A stretch of DNA of 64,000 bases from Gliomastix tumulicola (GCA_001599755.1 BCHX01000004.1:620001-684000); one strand, 5' to 3'; positions 44,631 through 55,961 are shown, counted from the first letter of the stretch. Numbers and translations: made by a program. Notes: generated by a model not told the origin, from the sequence alone.

Positions 44631-45011
44631 CAGACTCACAGACAGCTCTTGCTAACCTCCTACAGGGACAAAAAGAAATGGGGATTTATTCCTTTTACCC
44701 ATCAATCTGCACCATCGGGTCAGGCATACCGGGAATATTTCAGGGAGAAGACAGACTTTTTGCTCGTTCCAAGTCGACCTAGCTTCAAAAAGACGCGACA
44801 GCCCATTGCGACTCTCTCGGGGTTTTTGCCGCGACGGCGAGGGGCACCACTGAGGGGGCATTTTCACCCACGGCCATCCGGGAGGCTAGGCCCAGGAACT
44901 GGAGGACACGGGAAGACTTCAGTTTTGTATGGGGTCTGAGGCTGGGTTTGAGCCGGTGCTGGAGGAAGCTGGGCGGGGACCGAGATCGGGGTTGGCTCGG
45001 GAAAGGCGGTG

Positions 45012-45070
45012 ATTGGGGGACTGTGATTGATGGATAAATTGCGTATTAAGCCGACGGGAGAATTGGGGGG
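45012..45070 (-). promoter_or_regulatory. GaaR-like motifs upstream of gaaB
   Basis: ATTGGGGGA at 45012-45020 is, on the gene's strand, TCCCCCAAT, an exact fit to the TCCNCCAAT consensus described for the galacturonate activator GaaR. A second site at 45062-45070 (ATTGGGGGG) fits the shorter CCNCCAA core. They lie about 480-540 bp upstream of the gaaB ATG and face the same way. Short motifs can occur by chance; the match to the gene's pathway is what makes them notable. Confidence 0.4.
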
Positions 45071-45554
45071 AGTTTGGAGACTTGGGGATGGACTATTTAG
45101 TATGAGAACTCGGGTCTTTTTCTGGGTGCCTTAGTTCGAGCCATTATCCAGGACAGACGGGCAGAGGGGAGGGAGGATATTTCATATACCTCCTCTGACC
45201 TTCGGGGGGCAACTCTCGGCTGTCTTGCCGCGCGCTCTCGCAGAATGGCTTGACTGACAAGTTCTGACCTGCTGACAAGCTGATGACTTGCTGCGTAAAA
45301 AGATGGAATGCCCCGCCCCCGCCGACACGCCCAGACGCTCTTCCACTCTTATTACAGACGGGAGCGCACGAGGGAAATCCTCCCTTGCATGAGCCCTTCA
45401 GATCACGAGAGGCGCACCCTCTTCGGTGTCGTCCTCGGTGCTTCTCTGCACGGTTCAGTGATGATCAGGGCCATTCATTGACTGTGATGAAGACGGACTT
45501 GTCAATCCTGCATCCTGGGGAAGAAGAGATGACATCACATGCTAATCCCTCATT

Positions 45555-45595
45555 CACGCACTCACCCACGCACTCAACTCACTCAACTCACTCAC
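45555..45595. repeat. Degenerate CACT/CAACT microsatellite
   Basis: A run of CACTCACCCACGCACTCAAC-type units is followed by CTCACTCAACTCACTCAC in the gaaB upstream region. Confidence 0.6.
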
Positions 45596-46427
45596 GGCCA
45601 GCCTCATCCCAGCGTCAGTCAATACGAGCATCACCCACAGCCACTCATCAAACAGGTAATCCAGCCAACTCATCAATCGCCGCCTTCGTCTTATGTTATA
45701 CGAACCAAAAAAAAAACCACAAGGACCGCGGCCCGTAAATGATCTGCCTGCAGCTCATCCAATCCGGGAAGCCCCTGCACTTTGCACTTGGGTTGAATCC
45801 CTCCGCCTAGCGCAACCGCCCAAACTGGGCAAAGTGACGTTGATGCCCTACTTTGGGATGGCCCTTCCAAGATTTGCCTGCATATCTGGCGCCGCTCGCT
45901 GTGTCTTCAGGACTAAGGCAAGCATGAAGCAGCAGTACGGAAGCTAGCTCACGCATGCAATGAAGAAGAAAGAGTGATTTTGGCTATTACTCATTCAGAA
46001 AGACGTCCGAGACAACTCGACCGGTCCCGAAAGTCTGAGGAATTCGGGTAGCAAGGGCCCAGCCCGGGGCTTCAAAGTCGCTGACGCATGCAGTCCGTCC
46101 GTCTGCGCCGCTCAGCAACGCCGCCCGGAGTCCATCCTCAGAAATCTAATTGTCTCTGCGATCGCTCCTAGCCGAGTCAATTTCTGATCATCGTTGCTCT
46201 TGACTTTCAGCCAGACAGGTCTCGAGCGCAGGCCTTGCATTCCACAGCGTCCGCGCCAGTTACCCGCCGATCAAGCTGTACCAAGACACTGATTAGACAC
46301 ACGCACACACACACACGCCAGCATTCCAGCCACCTCTCGGAAAACGCTCTCCCACCTGGCCAAAGTCCATAACAAAAATTCCGGCATACAAAAAGGGAGG
46401 GGAAAGGCAGGGAAAAAAGAGAAAGCC

Positions 46428-47681
46428 ATGTTCGCAGTCCTCAGTCTGACGGGCTCCAACGAGCAGGCAAAACCACCAAAACTGTCAATACAGAGCAGCA
46501 CGGCGGCAGACACAGCAAAGAACAACAGCAAGGTCACAGACGCGCCGCCGTCCATCCCGCTGCCGTCGCCAATGAACGATCCCACCTGGCTCGAGTACGT
46601 CGAGCACAGCGGCCTGATGGGCGTCGCGTCCGAGCTGCCCATGGGACTGGGCATGCGGCCCAGGAACAACACCAACCCTCTGCCTCTCATGGCTCCCGAG
46701 ATCACGCATCTGCGGTCGAATTCCACGACGGCAGCGGCGGCAGCAGCAGCCATGCGCAGGCCGTCGCTAGATAATCTGGGCGCCCTGCCCAAGGTGCAGC
46801 AGATGCTCTCCCGGCGCAGCCCCAAGACGCGGTATGCGCAGCAGCAGCAGAAGGAGCAGAAAGAGCAGCAGCAGCAGCAGCAGAGGAACAGGTCGCAGGA
46901 CCACGGCCGGCTGCTGAAGAAGAAGGCGAGCGTGGAGCTCATCGCGGAGCAGTACCGCGCCATGCTGGACTACAAAGACCGACTTGAAGAGGGTTTTGCG
47001 TACGACGAGGACGAGGAGGCGCCGCCGGTGCCGGAGAAGGACGACGTCGTCAACGTCGTCGAGCCGGAGCTGCCGCTGCTCCAGCCGCGCAAGTTCAGCG
47101 GCGGCAACGGGTCGTCTTCGCATTCGCGGTCGCGGTCGCCGGGGGAGAGGGTGAGTCCGCGGACGAGGACGCCGCCGCAGCAGAGGGAGGTTGTCCTCGA
47201 GCGACCGCCAGTTGTGACTGTAGAGGACGCGGGGGGCATATCGCCGCAGTCGGACTGCACGCTCATCGGGTTCGAGGAGGACGTCATCTACTTCAAGCCC
47301 GTGTCCTTTGGCCCGTCGCCGCCCGCGTCGCCGAAGCCTGAGGTTCGACAGCGCAAGAAGAGCGCCGATCGGGGCCGGACGCCGCCGCCGCTGCGGACGC
47401 AGAAGGAGACGCGGCAGCTGGACATTGGTCTCGATCTCCTGCACGGGGAGCTGTCTTCATCGCTCGCCCGCGGCGGGTGCCACAGACGGCAGTCGGAGGA
47501 CCGGCTATCCGATCTGCAGCTGACCATCATGATCGACGCGTACGAGAACCTGCGGGAGCGGACCAAGACGATGGAGCTGGCGGACGGGGACAGGGAGAAC
47601 ATGGCGCGCATGTTTGAGTCGTGGGTGTCGACGCTGCATAATATCCGCGGGTCGCTTGTGACGAGGGGAGGGTTGATCTGA
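46428..47681 (+). CDS. Disordered orphan protein, 417 aa
   Basis: Single exon from ATG 46428 in a good context (AAAGCCATG). The sequence is mostly low complexity: Ala run near 105, a Gln-rich stretch (QQQQKEQKEQQQQQQ, about 137-151), Ser/Arg-rich and Pro-rich parts. More ordered-looking pieces are NDPTWLEYVEHSGLMG (about 50-65), KKASVELIAEQYRAMLDYKD, DCTLIGFEEDVIYFKP and a C-terminal helix-like block (LQLTIMIDAYENLRERTK ... MARMFESWVSTLHNIRGS). That ending could be a short conserved coiled segment. No domain is recognised. It may be a regulatory or scaffold protein, but this is unsupported. Confidence 0.78.
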   Translation: MFAVLSLTGSNEQAKPPKLSIQSSTAADTAKNNSKVTDAPPSIPLPSPMNDPTWLEYVEHSGLMGVASELPMGLGMRPRNNTNPLPLMAPEITHLRSNSTTAAAAAAAMRRPSLDNLGALPKVQQMLSRRSPKTRYAQQQQKEQKEQQQQQQRNRSQDHGRLLKKKASVELIAEQYRAMLDYKDRLEEGFAYDEDEEAPPVPEKDDVVNVVEPELPLLQPRKFSGGNGSSSHSRSRSPGERVSPRTRTPPQQREVVLERPPVVTVEDAGGISPQSDCTLIGFEEDVIYFKPVSFGPSPPASPKPEVRQRKKSADRGRTPPPLRTQKETRQLDIGLDLLHGELSSSLARGGCHRRQSEDRLSDLQLTIMIDAYENLRERTKTMELADGDRENMARMFESWVSTLHNIRGSLVTRGGLI

Positions 47682-48096
47682 GGGTGCTTTTACTCGAGTG
47701 ATGATTTCTTGTTTGATATACGAAGCAACGGCGTTGGTGGTTGGGCTCAAATCATGACGGGGAGCCAAGGTAGCTGTTAACATACAGCATCATGAATCAT
47801 ATCCTGCATTTCACAATTAATCGTATCGCCAGACCCAAAGTGAGATGCTTGACAGACCTAGAAAAAAAGAAATTGATGAATGCTCAGGTAGCAAGAAGGT
47901 CGAGATGCTGGAACACCGTGAACTTGACATCCATGATTCTAATTGCTTCTGGCGGGGCAGCCTAATCGATAAGCGGCCAGCATTTAATCCTCGAGGCGTG
48001 CACCTGCTGCTGCCTCTCTCCTCCCAACACCACCACCAAACACCACCAATTCGCCTCACACAAACACCTCCAGGGCAACAACCTTCCCCAAAAGCC
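47682..48096. other. Intergenic region
   Basis: The 415 bp between the disordered orphan and RAD10 (same strand) contain the latter's leader; the RAD10 ATG has the context AAAGCCATGG. Nothing else is seen. Confidence 0.5.
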
Positions 48097-49396
48097 ATGG
48101 ACGACGATTACGGCGCCAATGAGGCCCTCCTGGCCGCAATGGCCGCTGCCGACCCAACACCCCCAGCACGCCCTCAAACAGTCACACAGCCGACGCCCCA
48201 GCGCACCGTCCAGCAGCCCGGGCCCCAGCGCCTCGACAAAGCTCCCCCGTCAGCAGCAACAGCAGCAGCAGGAGGAGGAGGCAAAGTCGTCCAGCCGACA
48301 CCTCAAGCGCTGCCCCAGAAGGCCGGCTCTACGATCCTCGTGTCGCCGCGCCAGCGAGGCAACCCCGTCCTCAGCAGCATCCGCTCCATGCCGTGGGAGT
48401 ACAGCGACATCCCCGCCGACTATGTCCTCGGCCTGACGACCTGCGCCCTCTTCCTAAGGTATGACTCCTTCCTACGGATCTAGCCAAAAATCCAATCCTA
48501 ACATAAGTACTTCTAGCCTCAAGTACCACCGCCTCCACCCCGAGTACATCTACACCCGCATCCAGAACCTCCAGGGCAAATACCAGCTACGCATCCTCCT
48601 CACCATGGTCGACATCCCCAACCACGAGGACCCCCTCCGCGAGCTCTCCAAGACGTCCCTCGTCAACGGCGCCACCCTCATCCTCTGCTGGTCCGCCGCC
48701 GAGGCCGCCCGCTACCTCGAACTATACAAATCATACGAGGGGCAGGCAAGCTTCACGGCCATCAAGGGCCAGCAGGCGTCGTCGTACGCAGATCGGCTCG
48801 TCGACTTCGTCACGGTGCCGCGGAGCCTGAATAAGTCGGATGCCGTCGCGCTCGTGGCCAACTTTGGGAGTCTGAGGAATGCGGTGAATGCGGATGCTGA
48901 GCAGCTGGGGTTGATGGGCGGGTGGGGGGGTGTCAAGGTGAAGAGGTGGACGAAGGCGATCGAGGAGCCGTTCCGGGCGAAGAAGGCTGCGAAGAGGGGG
49001 GCTGCGTCGTCGTCTCGTGCGGCTGAGGCTGTTCCTCTATCGAGGGTGCCGGCGAGGGAAATGCCGTCTCAGGGAGCATCGTCGAGGGGGTCGCCTGCGA
49101 AGAGCACGCCTACAGGAGCAGGAGGCCAGCCTACGAAGAACACCCCCGTTCCTGCAGGGGGCCAGTTCCAGCTGATGGGAGACCTGGATGACGACAGCGA
49201 TGAGGACGCCATGCTTGCCCTTGCGATTGAGGAGTCTAAGAAGATGTCACAGCTGGCGAGCACTGCACAGTCATCGCGGGCTACGCAGCAGCAGGCGGAG
49301 GCATCACAGCAGAGGTCACAGGAGAGGTCACAGCCAGAGGAGCTCAGCGGCGGCATCGCGGCTGCTCTGGCCAAGCTACGAGAAAACAACGGCTGA
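48097..49396 (+). CDS. RAD10: DNA repair protein Rad10/ERCC1
   Basis: Two exons, 48097-48458 and 48517-49396, with a 58-nt intron (413 aa). The N-terminal ~85 aa are low complexity (Pro/Gln/Ala). The conserved ERCC1 central domain begins at STILVSPRQRGNPVLSSIRS, the family's signature, continues MPWEYSDIPADYVLGLTTCALFL, and across the splice SLKYHRLHPEYIYTRIQNL, with LRILLTMVDIPNHEDPL after it. It forms a pseudo-nuclease fold that binds the XPF/Rad1 partner. A helix-hairpin-helix region follows (SLNKSDAVALVANFGSLRNA, EQLGLMGGWGGVKVKR). The C-terminal ~110 aa are a disordered extension not found in short ERCC1 proteins, with Gln/Ser-rich sequence and a UIM-like DEDAMLALAIEESKKM. Rad1-Rad10 cuts 5' of bulky lesions in nucleotide-excision repair. 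Confidence 0.96.
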
Positions 49397-51346
49397 GCGT
49401 GTTCGATTTTCGATCACCAACTCCCCTCACACCTTACGACCTCGGCGTCAAGTAGCCCGAGCGTGAGGCGACAACGTGCAAACAGAGTAAGGGTAGTCCT
49501 TGTCGCGGCGAGAAGGGCAACTATTTAAGCGAACAATCGTGCCGTGTCTCGTTGCCTCAGCGGCCGCCTGGCAATCACGGTGGAGGATCGGAGCATTCTT
49601 CCCCAACTTTCGCCTCTCGCCTGTATCCATCACTGCTAGGGCAGCTTGAGCAGGTATAGCAGGCCACTCAAGCGTCAAGTTCCCTCTCTTCTCCGCGATT
49701 AGACGTGGAGAACAGCAGCCAGGCAGGTTGTGATCTGCCGAATCCTGCATTGACCGCCCCCGGCTCTTCTCGTCCGGCCGGCCATAATTTCGGCGACACT
49801 GGCGGCGTACCGTATCAGCTGCGACGCTGTACTGTATGACAACTTCCCCTCCCCAATGATCAAGGAAGGAGGGGACCCATATCTGACGATGATATCACGA
49901 ATGAATACGACGCTGCTGCCATTGCAGGGCAGCCGGCTCCCGAGCAGGAGGGCTCTTTGGTGTGACTATGTGTCGTGCATATCGCAATCAAACGTTGCAG
50001 TGCAGGGCGGCGACCTGACTATCTTTTGCCGCTCTGGTGGCGAGGGTTGCAACCTCTTGCCAGCAGCTTATTCTATGGATATTATCGACGAGGCAAATCG
50101 GCGGCCGATCAACAAGTCCATGATTTTATGCTTAAACACGGCCTCGCCTACGAGTCTTCTCTTCTCTCTGACCTCGTTACAGACGCCACATCAACGCATC
50201 GGACGCCAAGAGCGTGAACTCCGGTAATAGCGTGATGTCCGCTCGCGTCCGCCTGGAGGTGGCGTTTTGCTGGCGAAAGTGGCGCCCGGGGCCGGGAGAA
50301 GACCCTTGCTTTTGGGCCTCTGTTTTGGGCTCGTGATGACCATTCGACCATTTCGGGACGACTTTTGCCTGCATTTCTGGAGCGCCGACTGGGGGGTCTT
50401 TGGGACGCAAGTCAGATGACTCAGCCAGGGAATGCGAAAGAAGGGTTCTTTCAATTGTTGCACGTGATGGATTCGCGCATTCCCGGGTCCGAAATGACTC
50501 GAGTTGAATCGAGTCCTGGCGCCGGTCTCCGGATCACGAGATGGTCGCACCACATCGAGTGGCTTGCAGAGACAACACGACAATATTGATTCGGTCTCCT
50601 CATTCGCCGATGTCTCGGACTCGACATGCATTTTGGGTGCATTGCCCAGACCGAGCATAGCATGTGCTCCTCGGCATTGAAACTCGTCCGATGGACATCA
50701 ATCCAGGCGACAGTGCATACAGACACCGTTTCTAGGCCTAAGCCCTGAACGAGAGACTACCCAGTCACGCATCCAGCTGCCAAATCCAACTACTGCCAGA
50801 CCCGCCAGAGAACAAGCAGCTCGTCATGTAGCCAAATGATCACCACAAGCCCCTTTCTCTTCTGCCATCTCAACAGCTCCAAGTTCGTGATCCCGACGCT
50901 ATGCCGCCGATCCCGACCCCATTGGCACATCCGTGATCCATTTCCCACCCCCGCACTGAGGCCATCTACCGTTCAGCAGGGATGTCGAGATGCTCTAGCG
51001 CGTCGTTGCTCTGCACAGTGTTGCATCAAATCCTTCTGCCACCTGCCCGATGAGGCCGGCCTGCTGGAGCGCGCGCAACACAATGGCTCTATGGGCATGC
51101 ATCATGAACATTGCACAGCGTCGTCGTCGCCCTGAGACTCCCCGCCGGCACGTCATGAGAGCAGTGAGGGGTCGCCCTGTCGCGAGGGGGAGAACGGAGG
51201 GAGATGCCGACTACAAAGGGCACGCGTCCCGCTGTCTGAGACATGCAATCTGCCAGCCCTCCTACGTGCTGCTGATAGCTTCCATTGCGCCCCGACCGTG
51301 TTGGATAGTCTGAGAACCGGTCCCTGACATAGGTCTATCCTGCACT
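49397..51346. other. Intergenic region
   Basis: About 1.95 kb between RAD10 and the mannosidase, both on the plus strand. Minus-strand frames up to 155 codons (50191-50658) exist but have no conserved look or splice partners. No gene supported. Confidence 0.5.
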
Positions 51347-53069
51347 ATGCGCTCCTCTTTCACTGCTGCCCTCGGGCTGGCCTCTGCCGTGTCTGCTGCT
51401 CCCCGGCGACACGGCAGGGCAACTGGCGCTCCCGATGCCGAGAAGGCCGCGGCCATCAAGGAGGTCTATAAGGAGTCATGGGGCGCGTACTACAGATACG
51501 CTTTCCCCAACGACACCCTCAACCCCGTGTCGCAGACCTACCAGAACGACAGGTAAGCTGACATTCACTCCGCGACGTCCGATTGTCATACTGACCGAGT
51601 CCAGAAATGCATGGGGCGTCACGGCCGTTGACACGCTCAGCGTGGCCATCATCCTGAAAGACCGCGAGAGCGTGAACCAGATCGTGGAGTTTGTGCCCAC
51701 CATCGACTTCACCACGACGGCCCGAGCCAATGAGCAGATCTCGCTGTTTGAGACCAACATCCGATACTTTGGTGGCTTGCTTTCCGGTACTTCCGCCAGG
51801 CCTTATCAGTCAGCGCATCGCTAACACAGTCCAGCACACGATCTGCTCTCCCAGGAGGAGTACCGCGACCTCGTTGACGACCCGTCGCTCATCGACAGCA
51901 TCCTCGAGCAGGCCAAGAGCCTCGCCGACAGCCTCAAGTTCGCCTTTGACACCCCTAGTGGCATCCCGGACCCCATTGTCTACCTCAACCCGGAGCCGCG
52001 CCTGAACGGCTCGACCGTCAACAACATCGCCGAGGCCGGCACGCTCGTCCTCGAGTGGGTGCGCCTCAGCGACCTCACTGGCGACCCGATCTACGCCGAC
52101 CTCGTCAAGAAGGCCGAGTCGTACCTCGTCAAGCCGACGCCCGAGGACGGCGAGCCCTTCCCGGGTCTCGTGGGCACCTTTGTCAGCCTCGAGGACGGCA
52201 GCTTCGTTGATGGCAGGGGCGGCTGGGGCGGGTACACGGACAGCTTCTACGAGTACCTGATCAAGATGTACCTGTACGACCCGGAGGAGTTCTACCTCTA
52301 CAAGGAGCGTTGGGTAGCGGCTGCCGACTCAACGATCGAGTATCTTGCCTCCCACCCTACCAGCCGTGAGGACCTCACGTTCCTCGCCGACTACAACGGC
52401 CTCCAGCTCGTGCCCCAGTCAAGCCACTGTACGTCCCCGTATCTTACCCCACGTGAGCACCTGCTAACACTCACCCCCCCAGTGGCCAGCTTCGCCGGCG
52501 GCAACTTCATCCTCGGCGGCATCCTCCTCGACGAGCAGAAGTACATCGACTTCGGCATCACGCTCGCCGAATCGTACTACGAGACGTACCGCACGGCCTT
52601 GGGCATCGGCCCGGAGGGCTTCCGGTGGACGGCGGCCGAGCTGCCCCACGACAACGTGACGAACCCGGACCCGCCCGCCGAGCAGAAGGACTTCTACGAG
52701 GAGGCCGGTTTCTGGGCGTCGTCCCCCTACTACATCCTGCGGCCCGAGACGGTCGAGTCGCTCTACTACGCCTACCGCGTGACGGGGGACGCCAAGTACC
52801 AGGACCTCGCGTGGGAAGGGTTCCAGAACATCATCGCCGCCACGCGCGTCAACGACGCGTACTCGAGCATCCGCGACGTGACGAGCCCCGACGGCGGCGG
52901 GTTCATCGACAAGATGGAGAGCTTCTGGCTGACGGAGACGCTCAAGTACCTGTACCTGCTCTTCGACGAGGAGTCGCCGCTGCAGATAAGCGCGGACAAA
53001 GGGAAGCCGAACGGGTGGGTTTTCAACACGGAGGCGCAGCCGCTGAGGATTCGGGGGAATGTGGCTTGA
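51347..53069 (+). CDS. Secreted class I alpha-1,2-mannosidase (GH47)
   Basis: Four exons: 51347-51552, 51605-51786, 51835-52428, 52483-53069 (522 aa; introns 52, 48 and 54 nt). An N-terminal signal peptide (MRSSFTAALGLASAVSA, about 17 aa) and no membrane anchor after it suggest a secreted or vacuolar/Golgi-lumen form, like the extracellular fungal mannosidases. GH47 landmarks are visible: KESWGAYYRYAFPNDTLNPV, WGVTAVDTLSVAIIL, FETNIRYFGGLLSAHDLL, GGYTDSFYEYLIKMYL, RPETVESLYYAYRVTGD, and DKMESFWLTETLKYLYLLF. The calcium-binding C-terminal motif appears as VFNTEAQPLRI (commonly NTEAHP). These enzymes trim alpha-1,2-mannose from N-glycans. N-glycosylation sequons include NDT and NGST. It stands alone on the plus strand. 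Confidence 0.95.
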
Positions 53070-54220
53070 AGGGTTGCAACACACTTTGTCTACCTAGGCT
53101 AGTCCCCCTTGGGGGGGCAAACATCCCAAGTGAGGGGGAGCGTAGCATTGTGGACTCGTGTCTTCCCCCTCCTGACCCTTGAATCTCAGGGTCTATATAT
53201 AAAATGGGACAATCGATCATATATGATACCGTCCAACGACACCCACTGACCAGGGAGCATTTGGGGGCCGTGAAGGGTTGAGTGCAACCTCAAGCTAGTC
53301 TCATCATTGGAAGCAGTTAACGCCGAAGGTTGGGCGACGGCAAAAGTCCCCCCACGGTGCCCCTTGAATCTTGTTATGAAGACGGAAAAACTCGCGTGAT
53401 ATATGCTTATCAGCCTGCCAGCTCACGGGAAAGATGCAACTTCACGGCGTAGTTTGAGGAGTAGTGTGTGTGTGTGTGTGTCTCGAGCGGTGAAGCTATC
53501 GTGAAATCTCACCCACCCCCGCCCACACTGCACATGCGTCGTCACTCTTGGTCAGACGGGTCAATATTAATCCAATTTCAGTAAAGATTAGAATAAAAAA
53601 CTTGCTAATAGGTAAAAGAAAAACAAGGAAAAATAAAGGCTAAATCTAGTGCTGTGTGATTCGCATCCGAAATCTAGGCCGCGCCGGACCATGCATTCCT
53701 TCCAATCGCCTCCCCCAAGCTTTATGATCCAGCCAGCTGGAAAGACGACCTTCTTTTTTCGCCCCCCCAGCAAGCCAAGACAACTTCGCCTCCCAGTTTC
53801 ATACCAAACTTGTTAGGGCAGCGGCCGCCGCGGCTACTGGCGGGGGGGGGTTAAAATATACATACATAGTAAAAATAACAGATATACAATGTTACATTTG
53901 GAGGGGGGGAGAGAGAGGGGGGGGGAACTCCAATTTTGTAGGGGTGTGATTTGCCTTCTCAACGGTTTTTTGCTTGGCTGGATATTCAAAGTCCTCTCCT
54001 TTTCCCACTTTCATGGGTCCTCGTCCCATGTCGATCGACTCAAACAGGTATCGGCCGCGGGGGGGGGGAGGTGGAAGGTGTGGTCAGTCGTGTGTGCTGA
54101 TCCAGTGGCTGATCCAGTGGCTGGCTCATGTGTCCCCCGAAACCCCTTGGCGCCATACTGGGAAATCTGACGGTTTCGTTGGATTGGTGTGTTTGTTGGT
54201 TGGTAGGTGGTCTGTCCACT
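53070..54220. other. Intergenic region
   Basis: About 1.15 kb convergent gap. It contains a TATATATAAAA at 53193-53203 with no recognised gene behind it, a (TG)n run at 53465-53481, several poly-G runs (53843-53850, 53905-53930, 54060-54070), and a direct repeat of GATCCAGTGGCT near 54097-54120. Confidence 0.5.
53465..53481. repeat. (TG)n dinucleotide repeat
   Basis: About eight TG units in the convergent intergenic region between the mannosidase and the Gln-rich gene. Confidence 0.85.
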
Positions 54221-54766
54221 TCAGGACCCTCCGTCTCGCTTCGCGTACTCGTCCTCCATGGCCTCCTCGTACAGCCTGTCGGCCTCGAGCTCGGCCTCCG
54301 TCTTGGGCCTCGTGACGCCGGCACCGGTGTTGACGCCCGCGCCCGTGGGCAGCGGCCGCTGCTGCTGGCTCTGGCTCTGGTTTTGGTGCTGGTTTTGGTG
54401 CTGGTTTTGGTGCTGGTACTGATATTGGTACTGGTAGTGGTACTGCCGCGCCGGAAGGTTCTGCGGGTAGTGGTGATGCGGGTGCAGAGCGCTGGCGAGC
54501 GTCGAGGCGAGCGGTGACAGCGGCGCCGGCACGGACACAGCCTGGACGGGCGGCGCTGGCGCTGTCGACGAGCGTGTAGATGACGACGGCGTGTACGAGG
54601 GGATGGGCATCAGGCGCGGGGGGATCTGCTGTGACGGCCGCGTCTGCTGCAGGGAATGTGTCGGCTGTGACCACTGGCGGGAGGGTTGCCTCGTCGTCGT
54701 GTCCTGCGGTGACGGCATGGCTTTGGCTTGTGTGGCGTCTGGGAGCCCGTATAGTCGTAGACCCAT
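54221..54766 (-). CDS. Gln/Tyr/His-rich low-complexity protein, 181 aa
   Basis: Single exon; the frame is longer upstream but the first ATG that fits is at 54766 (MGLRLYGLPDATQAKAMPSP). The middle is strongly biased: Ser/Pro/Thr-rich to about 90, then QYHYQYQYQYQHQNQH-type tandem repeats and QSQSQQQ, resembling prion-like domains. The last ~30 residues (PKTEAELEADRLYEEAMEDE and YAKRDGGS) are charged and helical and look like a conserved end shared by small fungal proteins, though I cannot name them. No signal peptide or membrane segment. It is probably real because the coding bias is consistent and the end motif looks family-like. Confidence 0.6.
   Translation of the reverse strand: MGLRLYGLPDATQAKAMPSPQDTTTRQPSRQWSQPTHSLQQTRPSQQIPPRLMPIPSYTPSSSTRSSTAPAPPVQAVSVPAPLSPLASTLASALHPHHHYPQNLPARQYHYQYQYQYQHQNQHQNQHQNQSQSQQQRPLPTGAGVNTGAGVTRPKTEAELEADRLYEEAMEDEYAKRDGGS
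54372..54445. repeat. Minisatellite coding for Gln/His/Tyr repeat
   Basis: Tandem GGTTTTGGTGCT units (three in a row) are followed by GGTACTGATATTGGTACTGG-like units; on the minus strand they encode the QHQNQ and QYQYQ repeats of the protein at 54221-54766. Confidence 0.75.
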
Positions 54767-55410
54767 GTCTTGAGTGTGTGTCTTGGTGGTGACTTGTCGG
54801 GTGGGTGTAGGTGGTTTGTGTACTTTGTGTGAAAGATGTCTGACTTTTGCTTCTTGTCTGAGGAATAGAAGAACAAAGAGTAAGTAGTAGGTAGGGTCGT
54901 AGTTATGTATGTATGTAGGTAAGTAGTAGAGGCGGTGTTGGGAAGAGAGTTGCCAATTAAATGGGTTTGGAACTTTGGAAAAGTTGACGGCTCCCAAGGC
55001 CACAGGGATTAAATACTCCGAAGCCGCGGACCAGTTCAAGGAGCAAAAAGGGCCCTGCATCACTGTTTGCGACTTTTGGGTCCTCCAGCGTCTCCATTCT
55101 TGGGTCTCCTGTCCGTCCGTCCTGCTGTGCTGGGTCTCCAATTCAGGTTCCCCCCGTGCCCCATTTTCTTCCCAAGGGCAAATTGTGGCGCCCGCCGGGA
55201 CCCGGTTTGTCGTCGTCGCCAGGCTAACACGTCACTTGACCGGCCGGTCCTGGCGTGACCCTGGACTGGAAAGAAAACGAACCAAGGAAAAAAAGGTGAA
55301 GGAAGGCGTGTGACTGACCAAGCAACGAATGAGCTATCCCCCGAACGGGCAGGGTTTCTGGAGATGCTCCGAGTGGGAGAGACAACGGCGGTCCTCTCTG
55401 CTGTGCTGTT

Positions 55411-55439
55411 CACACACACACGCACACACACACACACAC
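55411..55439. repeat. (AC)n dinucleotide repeat
   Basis: Nearly pure AC run with one CG interruption. Confidence 0.85.
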
Positions 55440-55939
55440 GCAAATAAGTAATCACCCCGAGGCCGAGAGCCTAGGTACTTAGACAGACCATTTACCAAGA
55501 AAAACGGTGAGGCCGTTTGGGGGCCATCTTGGTTGCATTCGCATTCAAGCCACGCATTTACGATGCAAGTCCATATCGTTACAGTGAAAGGGGGGGGGAG
55601 GAAGGGGAGTGTGTCACCTCCATCTCAGACATCCATGACACTCATCACTCTGGACTCTCTTTCCCAGCGATAAGTTCGCCTTAATGCAGGACCAAATGCA
55701 CTGCAAACGTTACCTGTCTTCTGGGATTTTTCTCCACTCCTCTTGGTGTATGGCGTGCCTGATTGGCTGCGCGGTGGAATAACCCCGGGCTTACTCGCTG
55801 CTATTTCGGTTGATGTACGGGCTTTCACTCCAAAACGAAAAGAAAAAAAAAAGGGGAGCTATTAATTACTAGACGCCCCGATTGGCCGGTTCCAGCACAA
55901 TACATACGTAGCCTGACTTCAGAAGAAAGATGGAGTGGG

Positions 55940-55961
55940 TACTAAGTACTAGTACTTAGTA
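55940..55961. repeat. Perfect 22-bp palindrome
   Basis: Arms of 11 bp with no spacer (TACTAAGTACT and its exact reverse complement AGTACTTAGTA). It is intergenic and could form a cruciform or be a dimeric binding site. Confidence 0.8.

Larger units (their letters stand above)
44531..46427. other. Divergent intergenic region upstream of gaaB
   Basis: About 1.9 kb containing the gaaB promoter and the leader of the gene at 46428. Regulatory-looking sites are listed separately. A degenerate CACT/CAACT run lies at 45555-45595. No gene is supported. Confidence 0.55.

Noticed and set aside
50191..50658. Minus-strand frame of 155 codons in the RAD10-mannosidase gap
   Set aside because: No conserved-looking sequence, no signal peptide, no splice partners, and lower coding bias than real genes nearby.
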